This document shows positions 9,762-19,075 of a stretch of DNA of 33,110 bases, piece by piece; position 1 is the first letter of the stretch, and each line of letters begins with the position of its first letter. The DNA lies in contig JAAHIA010000008.1 in assembly GCA_010671975.1 (NCBI GenBank), positions 1 to 33,110 of the forward strand. The letters are read 5' to 3'. Source of the stretch: Leptolyngbya sp. SIO4C1. GTDB taxonomy: Bacteria; Cyanobacteriota; Cyanobacteriia; Phormidesmidales; Phormidesmidaceae. The notes under the pieces were generated by a model, which saw only the letters and a program-made list of their open reading frames with translations, ran no database searches and was not told the DNA's origin. Position numbers and translations under genes: made by a program.

Positions 9762-10076
9762 TTAGCTACCGGCAGCTGGATCGGTCGGCGGCTCTGAGTC
9801 TTCATCGATGACAAGATTCTTTTTAGAGGCTTTTAACTCTTTCCAAAGGGCTCTAATTTGCTCGTAGGCGTCGGCCGAAGAAATTTTGCCACCCGTTTCT
9901 AGGCTACAAATCAGCGACACCCGGCTGGCAAATTCTTGTAAATTCGAATTAAATACCAGATTTTCTGGTGTGAATTTGCCCCGATAGGACGCCCTTGGCA
10001 TGATGAAATTGTCTCGCTGCTGTTGAGGATTTTCTGCCACGGACTGGGCCCCCTGAATGTCTAAAAATCTTGCCAA
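9762..10076 (-). CDS. Small cyanobacterial conserved protein (DUF7219-like)
   Basis: 104 aa; PRASYRGKFTPENLVFNSNLQEFASRVSLICSLETGGKISSADAYEQIRALWKELKASKKNL. The ORF opens with TTG; the first ATG (10001) would lose part of the apparently conserved N-terminus. Confidence 0.6.
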   Translation of the reverse strand: MARFLDIQGAQSVAENPQQQRDNFIMPRASYRGKFTPENLVFNSNLQEFASRVSLICSLETGGKISSADAYEQIRALWKELKASKKNLVIDEDSEPPTDPAAGS

Positions 10077-10150
10077 GTGATAGCTTCATGATAGCAACCA
10101 GTTCTGAGTCGCCGGCTGCCAGTCATCGAGCTGCCTATTCAGCTGCCGAC

Positions 10151-10657
10151 CTAGTCGCTCAAGCTACCCAGAGCGGATTGAATCTGCGCGATCGCAGCTT
10201 CTACTGTCTCAGCCGCTGTCACCGCATTCGGGGTGAGCGATTGGAAAAACTGGACTGCGAGCTCGCTCATCTGCAATAAAACCACCGGCCGTCCTGCTTT
10301 TAGCGCCAGCGCGACCTCAGCGACCGTCCCTGGCCCTAGCCCACAGGCAACCACCACCTGGCTAGTGAGCACGTTGAGCCCGTTACGGGCATTGCCTAGC
10401 CCGGTCAGAATGGGAACACTGACGTAGTCGGATAGCCCGGCTGCCTCAGTACCCGGCAAAATGCCGAGGGTTAACCCGCCAGCGAGCGCGGCACCGCGAC
10501 TGGCAGCGTCCATCACTCCAGCATTTCGCCCCCCGGTTAGCAGCACCCAGTTGTGCCGCGCAATCTGCTGACCCAGCTCAAAAGCTGTCTGCTGTACCTG
10601 GGCGCTAGCGGTCTCTCCTGGTCCCATAACCCCGATAATCGGTCTGCGCGCCTGCAT
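10151..10657 (-). CDS. TIGR00725 family / LOG-like protein
   Basis: 168 aa; IGVMGPGETAS, WVLLTGGRNAGVMDAASRGAALAGGLTLGILPG, GLGPGTVAEVALALKAGRPVVLL. Confidence 0.85.
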   Translation of the reverse strand: MQARRPIIGVMGPGETASAQVQQTAFELGQQIARHNWVLLTGGRNAGVMDAASRGAALAGGLTLGILPGTEAAGLSDYVSVPILTGLGNARNGLNVLTSQVVVACGLGPGTVAEVALALKAGRPVVLLQMSELAVQFFQSLTPNAVTAAETVEAAIAQIQSALGSLSD

Positions 10658-10848
10658 AAGCTATCTCGGTCTGTCGCTGAGCCAAAGCACTGGCGAAGCT
10701 ATTTCAAATTGCTATGCTGAATTGAAGTTAAATCTAATGAAAGTTTAAGAAAAGCAGACGTCATCCGCTAATTTCTTTTACTCTACACAAAGCTGTCCAA
10801 GTTCGCTCCTGGTAGAGGCATATCCGTTATCGATCCAATGGTTTGCCG

Positions 10849-12690
10849 ATGAAACGCACCTCTCGTCCCAGCTTGGGACTTTTTTCGTCTGTTCGATGGC
10901 GGCGACGGCTCCTGCCTAGCTGCTTGGGGCTAATCGCAGCGATTGGGCTACAGACCGCTGCGAGCGCTGCCGAACGCATCACGCTCAAAGTTGGACCGCT
11001 CAGCCAGAGTATCTATCTCGAAGATTTAGCAGTTTTTGCCCGCACGGGTACGGTACCAGAGCGGCTACAGCTATACCGCTCGGTACTGACGCCGGAAGTG
11101 CAGCAGGCGCTAGGCAATCGCCTGGCGCTCGATCCGGCCATGAGCCAGCGGATGATTGACGATATTCTGGCTTCACCCAACGGAGAGCTGCTGTTAGATA
11201 CGCTAGCCACCGTTGCACCTGATCTAACGGTTGAGCAGCTCCAGGCCGCGATTAGAATTGCCGCCAATCAGGCCGAGGGACTTAGCCTCATCAGCATTTT
11301 GCAAGCGGTGCCGCAGGAAACGCTAGAAGTGGATGTCACAGCTGCGATCGCGCTATTGTCGCAGCTGAACCTGTCACGGCTGCAGGGTCAGGCGCTCAGC
11401 AGCGTGCTGGCTAACGAGCTGCTCGATGCCACCCCAACGCCGCTGCCGCGCAACCTTGATCCAGCCCGACAGGGCGTACAGCCGATAGAAGAGCGCACGC
11501 TAATTTTTTACGATCGCAGTCGCAAGCGGTCAATCCCAGTTGATGTCTACTGGGGACAGCAGACGCAGCCCGGACCAATGGTGGTGCTCTCGCACGGGTT
11601 TGGGGCCGACCGGCGGTTTCTGGCATACCTGGCCACTCATCTCGCCTCTCACGGCGTCACCGTAGTCTCGATTGAGCATCCTGGCAGCAATGTCGAAGCC
11701 CTCACACAGGTCGCCCTTGATCCCGGTCTGCTAGAGCAGCCAAGTCGGATCCTGCCGGCCACCGAATTTCTGGATCGACCGCGCGACGTCAGCCATGTGC
11801 TCGATCGGCTGACTTGGATGAACCAAACCCGCACGGCTTTTGCCGGTCGATTTAACACTGCAGAAGTGGTACTAATAGGTCATTCGCTGGGGGGCTATAC
11901 AGGCCTAGCGCTGGCCGGTGCTCAAATCGACCTGAGTCACCTCAATCAGTTCTGCGACGAGCTGCAGCCGGTTGGACTGACCCCGGCTGACTGGCTACAG
12001 TGCGCGGCAGTTGAGCTACCTGAGAAGCAGGCGGACCTGAGCGATCCGCGCATTATTCAAGTGATGGCAATGAACCCGCTGGTCGGTCAGCTGTTTGGTG
12101 AAGCCGGGCTATCTCAGGTCAGCGTACCTACGGTTATTTTGACTGGCACCCAAGACAGCGTTACCCCAACGCTGAGCCAGCAGCTAATGCCGTTTACCCA
12201 GCTATCTCAGCCTAAATATTTAGCAGTTGTGATTGGCGGCACTCATCTGAGCGTTGGCGACCCGGACAACATCAACCAATCGCTGACTCAGGTTCCCTTT
12301 ATGCCAGAGCTGCATGGCGAGCAAAGCATCGAGCTGCGACGCTTCCTCAAGGGCATGGCGCTGGCCTTTGTCATGCAGCAAACGCCAGAAGCTGAGCGCT
12401 ATGCTCCCTTCCTCAGCTCAGCCTATGCTCAGCAGTTTTCTACCGAAGCACTGTCGCTGCGATTTACGCAAACTCTGCCTGACAGCGTTCTTAGCTGGCT
12501 GCGCCTGATTCAGCAAACCCCGATCGGGTCGCAGCCAAGCCTGACAGTGGCTGCCTCCTGGCTTCATCTCGAAGCGCTGGGCGCAAAGCATCGACTCGGT
12601 CGCTGGCAGCAGCAAGTAACGGCCTATCTAAACCAGGAACATATTGCCATTACGGTACTGCAGTGGCCGCTGCCGACGCTTTTGCTTTGA
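10849..12690 (+). CDS. Exported alpha/beta hydrolase with N-terminal DUF1400 domain
   Basis: About 613 aa; signal peptide; SQSIYLEDLAVFARTGTVPERLQLYRSVLTPEVQQAL (DUF1400); MVVLSHGFGADRRFLAYLATHLASHGVTVVSIEHPGSN and VVLIGHSLGGYTGLALAG nucleophile elbow. Confidence 0.88.
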   Translation: MKRTSRPSLGLFSSVRWRRRLLPSCLGLIAAIGLQTAASAAERITLKVGPLSQSIYLEDLAVFARTGTVPERLQLYRSVLTPEVQQALGNRLALDPAMSQRMIDDILASPNGELLLDTLATVAPDLTVEQLQAAIRIAANQAEGLSLISILQAVPQETLEVDVTAAIALLSQLNLSRLQGQALSSVLANELLDATPTPLPRNLDPARQGVQPIEERTLIFYDRSRKRSIPVDVYWGQQTQPGPMVVLSHGFGADRRFLAYLATHLASHGVTVVSIEHPGSNVEALTQVALDPGLLEQPSRILPATEFLDRPRDVSHVLDRLTWMNQTRTAFAGRFNTAEVVLIGHSLGGYTGLALAGAQIDLSHLNQFCDELQPVGLTPADWLQCAAVELPEKQADLSDPRIIQVMAMNPLVGQLFGEAGLSQVSVPTVILTGTQDSVTPTLSQQLMPFTQLSQPKYLAVVIGGTHLSVGDPDNINQSLTQVPFMPELHGEQSIELRRFLKGMALAFVMQQTPEAERYAPFLSSAYAQQFSTEALSLRFTQTLPDSVLSWLRLIQQTPIGSQPSLTVAASWLHLEALGAKHRLGRWQQQVTAYLNQEHIAITVLQWPLPTLLL

Positions 12691-12696
12691 CGCCGC

Positions 12697-13605
12697 TCAT
12701 TGCAGCAAGTGAGTGCTGGGCGGCGTTCGGTTAGGCAGCGACTCTGGCAGGATGGCGCCGCTGAGCTCGGCATTGCGAAAGTTAGTGTGATACAGATGAG
12801 CATTCATCATTACCGCATCTGTGAGAATGGCATCCGACAGATTAGACCAGTTGAGCTTTGTGCGGTAGAGCGTCGCCCCGCGCAGGTTAGCGCTGCGCAG
12901 TGAGCTCCAGCTGAGGTTAGCGCCGCGTAAGTTCGCTTGAATAAGCACCGTGTGTCGCAGGTTGCAGCCATTGAGCCGGGCTCGCGTCAGGTCGGCTTGA
13001 GTAAAGTTGGCTCGCTCTAGCGAAGCCCCGTTGAGCATAGCGCCAATCAGCCGCGCTTTGTTAAAGATGGCTCGGCTCAGCGAAGCGCCTGCTAGATTAG
13101 CCTGATCGAGCGTAGCGCTGGTCAAGTTAGCAGCAGTAAGCCGCGCTCGGCTCAGGCTAGCCTCTGTGAGGTGAGCACCGCAAAAAATGGCTCCTTCAGC
13201 ATTGGCTTCATTGAGAATGGCTTCGCCCAGCTGAGCCTGACTCAGGTCGCAGCGCTGCAGACCAGCGCTGCGCAGTCCCGCCTCTCTGAGGTCGGCAGCA
13301 ATTAAGTTGGCCTGGGTAAGATTAACGTTGATTAGGTTGGCCTGTCTGAGCCGTGCGCCCTGTAGATTGGCACGCACTAGCGCCGCTTCTCGCAGATTGG
13401 CGCCGGTCAGATCGCTACCGGCGAGGTTCACATTCTCCAGCCGAGCCTGGCGCAAATCAATGCCCGCTAGCGACTGCTGAGATAGATCTGCGTCGATTAG
13501 CTGCACTGCTTGGAAGTTGCGATCGCCCACCTGATAGCGCCGGATGAGCTCAGCCGCCGTTAGGACTGTGCCCTGCAGCGATTGAGACAGAGTGGAGTGA
13601 GTCAT
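12697..13605 (-). CDS. Pentapeptide repeat protein
   Basis: 302 aa with dozens of A(D/N)LxxA repeats (ANLQGARLRQANLINVNLTQANLIAADL...). Confidence 0.95.
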   Translation of the reverse strand: MTHSTLSQSLQGTVLTAAELIRRYQVGDRNFQAVQLIDADLSQQSLAGIDLRQARLENVNLAGSDLTGANLREAALVRANLQGARLRQANLINVNLTQANLIAADLREAGLRSAGLQRCDLSQAQLGEAILNEANAEGAIFCGAHLTEASLSRARLTAANLTSATLDQANLAGASLSRAIFNKARLIGAMLNGASLERANFTQADLTRARLNGCNLRHTVLIQANLRGANLSWSSLRSANLRGATLYRTKLNWSNLSDAILTDAVMMNAHLYHTNFRNAELSGAILPESLPNRTPPSTHLLQ

Positions 13606-13773
13606 GAAACCAGTGACCGGTCAACAGCTGACAAAATTGATACCGACAAAATTGCTAGAAAAATTGGTACACAGTACAGAATGCCCGCTCAGCCAGCCGA
13701 GCTGCCAAAATTCCGCAAAATCATTTCGCAAAATTACTGTTGCTGACGCTGTCGCTGTCTGGGGGAATTCTGC

Positions 13774-13803
13774 GTGAATACGGTCAAAGTGAATACAGTC
13801 AAA
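13774..13803. repeat. 15-bp tandem direct repeat x2 upstream of ilvD
   Basis: GTGAATACGGTCAAA|GTGAATACAGTCAAA, 14/15 identical. Confidence 0.8.
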
Positions 13804-13941
13804 AGGCGCTAGATTCCGGGCAAAGACTTAACCCTTTGCAACCAGAGCAGGTTAACAACTAGTCGAGAGCTGCCCCAATCTGAGAGAATAAAGGTCCTAA
13901 GCAGACTCAAATTGGCAACCCCATAGGCGAAGGACTTCACC

Positions 13942-15624
13942 ATGCCCGAGAATCTCAGAAGCCAGGTAGTGACTCAAGGCGTCCAGCGCAGCCCCAACCG
14001 CGCCATGCTGCGGGCGGTCGGCTTTCAAGATGGCGACTTTAATAAGCCGATTGTAGGCCTTGCCAACGGCTACAGCACGATTACGCCCTGCAATATGGGG
14101 ATTAACAGCCTGGCGCTGCGGGCGGAGCAGGCGCTGCGAGATGCCAGCGCCATGCCGCAAATGTTTGGCACCATCACCATCAGCGACGGCATCTCGATGG
14201 GCACCGAAGGGATGAAATATTCGCTGGTCTCGCGCGAGGTGATCGCCGACTCGATTGAGACAGCCTGCATGGGGCAGAGCATGGACGGGGTACTTGCCAT
14301 TGGCGGCTGCGACAAAAATATGCCAGGAGCCGTGATTGCGATCGCGCGCATGAATATTCCTGCCGTGTTTGTCTATGGCGGCACTATCAAGCCGGGTCAC
14401 CTCAACGGCAAAGACCTGACGGTAGTCAGCGCTTTTGAAGCCGTGGGTGAATACAGCGCTGGCAAAATCAGCGAGCAAGAGCTGATGGAGGTGGAACGCC
14501 ACGCCTGCCCTGGTGCTGGTTCCTGTGGCGGCATGTATACCGCTAATACGATGTCTTCAGCGATTGAGGCTATGGGCCTGAGTCTGCCCTACTCTTCTAC
14601 GATGGCAGCTGAGGATGCCGAGAAGGCCGACAGCGCTGAAAAGTCTGCGTTTGTGCTGGTAGATGCCATTCGACAGCAGATTTTGCCCAGCCAGATTCTT
14701 ACCCGCAAAGCGTTTGAAAACGCCATGGCAGTGATTATGGCCGTGGGGGGCTCAACCAATTCCGTTCTACACCTGCTGGCCATTGCCCATGCAGTGGGTA
14801 TAGACCTCACTATCGACGACTTCGAAACCATTCGCGCTAAAGTCCCGGTCTTCTGCGATCTGAAGCCGTCAGGCCGCTACGTAGCCACTGACCTGCACCG
14901 GGCCGGCGGCATTCCGCAGGTAATGAAGATGCTGCTAGCCAACGGGCTGCTGCACGGCGATGCCCTGACGGTGACGGGCCAAACGGTTGAAGAGGTGCTG
15001 GCAGACGTCCTAGCCGAACCGCGCGCCGATCAGGATGTGATTCGCCCCTTTGAGCAGCCAATCTATGCGCAGGGCCACCTTGGCATCTTGAAAGGCAATT
15101 TGGCCACAGAGGGCGCGGTCGCCAAGCTCACGGGCATCAAAAAGCGGCAGATCACCGGCCCGGCTCGCGTGTTTGAGTCGGAAGAAGACTGCCTCGATGC
15201 AATTTTAGCTAAGCAAATTCAGGCCGGCGACGTCATTATTGTTCGCTACGAGGGTCCCAAGGGCGGCCCCGGCATGCGAGAAATGCTGGCGCCGACCTCG
15301 GCAATTATTGGTGCGGGCCTAGGCGATGCGGTGGGCCTGATCACAGACGGACGCTTTTCGGGCGGCACCTACGGCATGGTAGTGGGCCATGTCGCGCCAG
15401 AGGCAGCCGTTGGCGGCGCGATCGCGCTGGTGCAGGAAGGCGATTCTATTACAATTGACGCCGATGCGCGCCTGCTGCAGCTGAATGTGTCTGACGACGA
15501 ACTTGAGCGCCGCCGGGCTGATTGGACGCCCCCGGAGCCACGCTACCAGCGCGGGGTGCTAGCCAAATATGCCAAACTGGTCTCCTCCAGCAGTCAGGGG
15601 GCAGTCACCGACAAAGCGCTCTAG
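13942..15624 (+). CDS. ilvD: Dihydroxy-acid dehydratase
   Basis: 560 aa; [122 protein letters not shown]. Confidence 0.98.
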   Translation: MPENLRSQVVTQGVQRSPNRAMLRAVGFQDGDFNKPIVGLANGYSTITPCNMGINSLALRAEQALRDASAMPQMFGTITISDGISMGTEGMKYSLVSREVIADSIETACMGQSMDGVLAIGGCDKNMPGAVIAIARMNIPAVFVYGGTIKPGHLNGKDLTVVSAFEAVGEYSAGKISEQELMEVERHACPGAGSCGGMYTANTMSSAIEAMGLSLPYSSTMAAEDAEKADSAEKSAFVLVDAIRQQILPSQILTRKAFENAMAVIMAVGGSTNSVLHLLAIAHAVGIDLTIDDFETIRAKVPVFCDLKPSGRYVATDLHRAGGIPQVMKMLLANGLLHGDALTVTGQTVEEVLADVLAEPRADQDVIRPFEQPIYAQGHLGILKGNLATEGAVAKLTGIKKRQITGPARVFESEEDCLDAILAKQIQAGDVIIVRYEGPKGGPGMREMLAPTSAIIGAGLGDAVGLITDGRFSGGTYGMVVGHVAPEAAVGGAIALVQEGDSITIDADARLLQLNVSDDELERRRADWTPPEPRYQRGVLAKYAKLVSSSSQGAVTDKAL

Positions 15625-15777
15625 CAAGCTGAGGAGGCAGGCATGAGTCAGACGCCTAAAATTCTAGATCCCGGTGCAACCCATACCTTGATATTGAACT
15701 TAATCTCCAAGCTCACTCTCAGCTGCGCTTAAGCTTCAGCCGCTATTTCTAGACAGGTAAGCATTTGAGAGCGCAGC

Positions 15778-16338
15778 ATGATCTTACTTCCTCGAGTTTC
15801 TTCCGCGATCGCAGCAACGCTGGGCCTGTGCCTGATGGTTGGCTGCACCTCTGACCCTGTAACCTCGGTTGATGAAACCACTCCAGCCGTCTCTGCTGAG
15901 ACAGTCCCTGCTGAAACGCCCTCTGCTGAAACACAGGCTGCTACCGCTCCTAGCGAGGGGCCAGCAGCCGTCTTTGCCGAGGACGGGGTTGCCATTCGCG
16001 GGGCGGACTCGGTGGCTTACTTCACGGTGGGTGAGTACGTGCCAGGCAGTGCCGACTTTACACACGACTGGGGCGGGGCGACTTGGCAGTTTGCCAGCGC
16101 TGAAAATCGCGACCTATTTGCTAGCAACCCCGAGCAGTATGCGCCGCAGTACGGCGGTTTCTGCGCCTGGGCGGTGAGTCAAGGTAGCGTCGCACCGATT
16201 GACCCAACCGCTTGGAGAATTGTCGATGACAGACTCTATCTCAACGTCAGCCCCAGTATTCAAGAGCGCTGGGAGAAAGACATTCCTGGCAACATCGCCA
16301 AAGCTGACCAAAACTGGCCAGGCGTGTTGAATAACTAG
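15778..16338 (+). CDS. YHS-domain lipoprotein
   Basis: 186 aa; signal with LMVGC lipobox; AIRGADSVAYFTVGEYVPGSADFTHDWGGATWQFASAENRDLFASNPEQYAPQYGGFCAWAVSQG. Confidence 0.85.
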   Translation: MILLPRVSSAIAATLGLCLMVGCTSDPVTSVDETTPAVSAETVPAETPSAETQAATAPSEGPAAVFAEDGVAIRGADSVAYFTVGEYVPGSADFTHDWGGATWQFASAENRDLFASNPEQYAPQYGGFCAWAVSQGSVAPIDPTAWRIVDDRLYLNVSPSIQERWEKDIPGNIAKADQNWPGVLNN

Positions 16339-16353
16339 GCGTGCTTGCCGCTA

Positions 16354-17475
16354 TTAGTCAACTTCGTCGAGCAAGGTTGCGATCGCCAGCTGGCCGTGAT
16401 ACTCCGTGGTGATCCCCTGGGCCATGACGTTGACCACCTGCCCGCGCTTGAGGCAAATGCGAAACGTCAGCTCAAACAGGCTGTGCTTGCCCTGTAGGCA
16501 CTGCTCAATGGCAGCCATGACGCGATCGCGATCTTCGTAGGCAATTAGGCTGGCAATCGACGGCAGCTTTAGCAGCTCGCTGCGCGGATAGTCAAACAGC
16601 TGCGCCAGTTTGGCATTGACATAAACAAACCGGTTGTCCTGCAGCAGACCAGTACCAATTAGCGGTGTCTTCATCAGGTGGCGCACATAGTCTTGGCTGT
16701 GCGCTAGTCGCTCTTGCAGATCGCGGTTGGCGCGACTCAGATGCATACTTTCTAACAGCAGCGCCATCTGATCGGCAATGGCCAGCATCAGTTCGCTATT
16801 TTGCAGTGTGAAATGTCGAGTCTCGGGATGGGTTAGCGTCAAAATGCCATAGACCTGCTGATCGCGCAGCAAAGGCACACAGAGCGCGGAGCGTACCTTA
16901 TAGGGCTGCTCAGGCAGATTAATCCAGCGCTCGTCTAAGGCCGTATCGCCAATCGAGACCGCACTTTGATGCCGACAGACCCAGCCGGCGAGTCCCCTTT
17001 CTAAAACGCTACCCACCAGCATAGTGCGCTCTTCTTCGGTTGTACCAGAGCGGGCCAAAATGCTCTCGGTAACGATCTGCTGTTCGTCTAATAAAAAGAT
17101 GCTGCCAGTATCAGCCTGCGTGATCTCGACTGCGGTATCCAACGTTTGCTTCAGCGTAGCTTTGAGCATCAGCTTGCCGGTGGTTGCGCGCGATAGTGCA
17201 ATGTGGTTCTTTAACCACTGCAGCTGCTTGTGATAGGCCGTATTCTCTGCCTTGAGCAGCTGCAGCTCGCGCTGCAAGGTCTGTAGATCGGTAGACTGGC
17301 TGCTGCCCGACGGCTGAACCTGATGGGCCGCGAACTGAGACAGCGACACCAGGCCGCGCAGCAGCTGCAGTTGCGTATCTGGCACGCTATCCGAGCGCGT
17401 CAGCTGATTAACGGTTTTATAGAGCGATTCCAGCTCAGACACGAGCGCAGCGCGTAGAGAATCCTGACTGTCCAT
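16354..17475 (-). CDS. GAF and PAS domain protein
   Basis: Probable start MDSQDSLRAAL (ATG at 17475; the ORF extends to 17619). GAF-like DTAVEITQADTGSIFLLDEQQIVTESILARSG...GLAGWVCRHQSAVSIGDTALDERW...SALCVPLLRDQQVYGILTLTHPE; PAS-like PLIGTGLLQDNRFVYVNAKLAQLFDYPRSELL. Confidence 0.82.
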   Translation of the reverse strand: MDSQDSLRAALVSELESLYKTVNQLTRSDSVPDTQLQLLRGLVSLSQFAAHQVQPSGSSQSTDLQTLQRELQLLKAENTAYHKQLQWLKNHIALSRATTGKLMLKATLKQTLDTAVEITQADTGSIFLLDEQQIVTESILARSGTTEEERTMLVGSVLERGLAGWVCRHQSAVSIGDTALDERWINLPEQPYKVRSALCVPLLRDQQVYGILTLTHPETRHFTLQNSELMLAIADQMALLLESMHLSRANRDLQERLAHSQDYVRHLMKTPLIGTGLLQDNRFVYVNAKLAQLFDYPRSELLKLPSIASLIAYEDRDRVMAAIEQCLQGKHSLFELTFRICLKRGQVVNVMAQGITTEYHGQLAIATLLDEVD

Positions 17476-17584
17476 TGCGGCCTTTGCAGGTAGGCGATTT
17501 GCAGCGAAGCTAACCGCATCATACAGGGGGATTTTAGAATCGCGATAAGCTAGAAAAACATCCTTACATTCCTCTTTAATTTTA

Positions 17585-18391
17585 ATGACTCCGCTGTTTT
17601 GGAAACGATTGCGCCGCAACCTGCTTTGGCTAGGGCTGCTGTTTGCAGTTTGGCTGCTGTGCAGCGGTCAGGCGCTGGCTGATTCGCTGACTGAGCGATT
17701 GGAGGCGTTTCCCGACTGGCACAGCAAGCCTGCCGTGCAGCCTTCTGAGGGCGATTTAGTCTATCCGACCTGGCTGGAAGGGACCTGGCAGATGACCTCT
17801 ACCCTAGTTGAGATGCAGGCCCCGCTTGCTCCTGAACTGATGACGCCGGGGTTTGAAGGCAATCGGCAGTTTCTCAATCAGCCAGTAGTGGCACCCATTC
17901 GATTTGTGACCGCTCGCGCCGGCAGCGGCAGGTTTCTCAATCGGCTGCTCAATACGCAGGTCAATGTTGTTTCAGACCGCGCCTTCAACAGTCTTAGCTT
18001 AGCTCGGGCCTATCTAGGTGACGACTGGGTGGAAGCAGTCAAAGTCGATCCCAACAATCCTAATCGGCAGATTACGTTCTTAAAGGACAGCCAGCAGCTG
18101 ATTTCGACTGTCACCGGGCGGCGAGTAGAAATACCGTCTGAAAACGACTTTGTCACCACTGAAATTTTTCAGCAGTTTTTTCGCGGCGGCCGCCCCTCGG
18201 TCTACCTCAATCAGGTAGAAAACACGACCGCCTATCACCATAGGTCAGATCTAGACAGCAGCCCTGCGATCGCAGCCGAGCAGGTGACCGCCATCTACCT
18301 ATCGCCGCAGGATCCCGACTACTTTAAGGCGATCGATCAGCCGGTGGCACTGTACCGCTATCAGCTGGAGTTTCGTCACGCGGCGCTATAG
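17585..18391 (+). CDS. DUF6816 family protein (predicted exported)
   Basis: 268 aa; N-terminal signal/TM; YPTWLEGTWQMTSTLVEMQAPLAPELMTPGFEGNRQFLNQPVVAPIRFV. Confidence 0.75.
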   Translation: MTPLFWKRLRRNLLWLGLLFAVWLLCSGQALADSLTERLEAFPDWHSKPAVQPSEGDLVYPTWLEGTWQMTSTLVEMQAPLAPELMTPGFEGNRQFLNQPVVAPIRFVTARAGSGRFLNRLLNTQVNVVSDRAFNSLSLARAYLGDDWVEAVKVDPNNPNRQITFLKDSQQLISTVTGRRVEIPSENDFVTTEIFQQFFRGGRPSVYLNQVENTTAYHHRSDLDSSPAIAAEQVTAIYLSPQDPDYFKAIDQPVALYRYQLEFRHAAL

Positions 18392-18424
18392 CGGCGCTCA
18401 CAATAGCGCTGTCCTGATGCGGCG

Positions 18425-18919
18425 CTAATATCGATAGGAGCGATAGCGATCGGGCTCACGTCTGTAGCGCCGACGCGGGCTGCGTCCCTGCCCTTCTACA
18501 TAGCGCTTTAGCTGCTGAGCCATGCGCCGCAGCCCCTGCTTTTCATCCTGGCGAATAAACGGCAGAAATACCTTAGACAGCAGCCCCGAAAACGTTTCGC
18601 GGTGTAGATAGCGCGTTCGTCCGGGCGTAATCTCTTGGAGTTCAAAGATATGCTCGCTGCGCAGCCCAGGAATTTTTGACACCCACTTGAGACAGACGCC
18701 CGGCTGCATCACCGTGACAACCGGCTGAAATTCAGTCTCCTCATCGCCCTCTAGCCGCTGCATTGCTAGAAAGACTTCCTGTCCGGGCGCAAATCTTAGA
18801 CTGGTATCACAGTCAAACAAAAACGTATTCCAAAGGCGCCAATCTTCCTTACGAATGAGCGCGTCCCAAACGCGCTCTGCAGGCGCATTGATTTCGATTT
18901 CTGCATATAGGCTGGGCAT
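18425..18919 (-). CDS. SRPBCC domain-containing protein
   Basis: MPSLYAEIEINAPAERVWDALIRKEDWRLWNTFLFDCDTSLRFAPGQEVFLAM...GVCLKWVSKIPGLRSEHIFELQEI; ATG at 18919 preferred. Confidence 0.82.
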   Translation of the reverse strand: MPSLYAEIEINAPAERVWDALIRKEDWRLWNTFLFDCDTSLRFAPGQEVFLAMQRLEGDEETEFQPVVTVMQPGVCLKWVSKIPGLRSEHIFELQEITPGRTRYLHRETFSGLLSKVFLPFIRQDEKQGLRRMAQQLKRYVEGQGRSPRRRYRREPDRYRSYRY

Positions 18920-19075
18920 GACTCGATACCGTTTTGAGCAACCGTGGAGAGCAGCAGCGAAGCAGCAACTCAGTATCAAACAATTCGATTTAAGATCCCT
19001 TTGCAGCGTACCATTTTCTAAGCCTGCCCTTTTTTAGCAGTGCTAAAGCCCACTCTAAAGAGAACCTTTGTCAAT

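Noticed and set aside
12697-13605. Repetitive DNA pattern as a possible CRISPR or satellite
   Set aside because: It is the coding sequence of a pentapeptide repeat protein.
13897-14502. 201-aa minus-strand ORF antisense to ilvD
   Set aside because: Lies inside a clear ilvD gene; its composition reflects the complementary codon pattern of a GC-rich gene and no family is recognisable.
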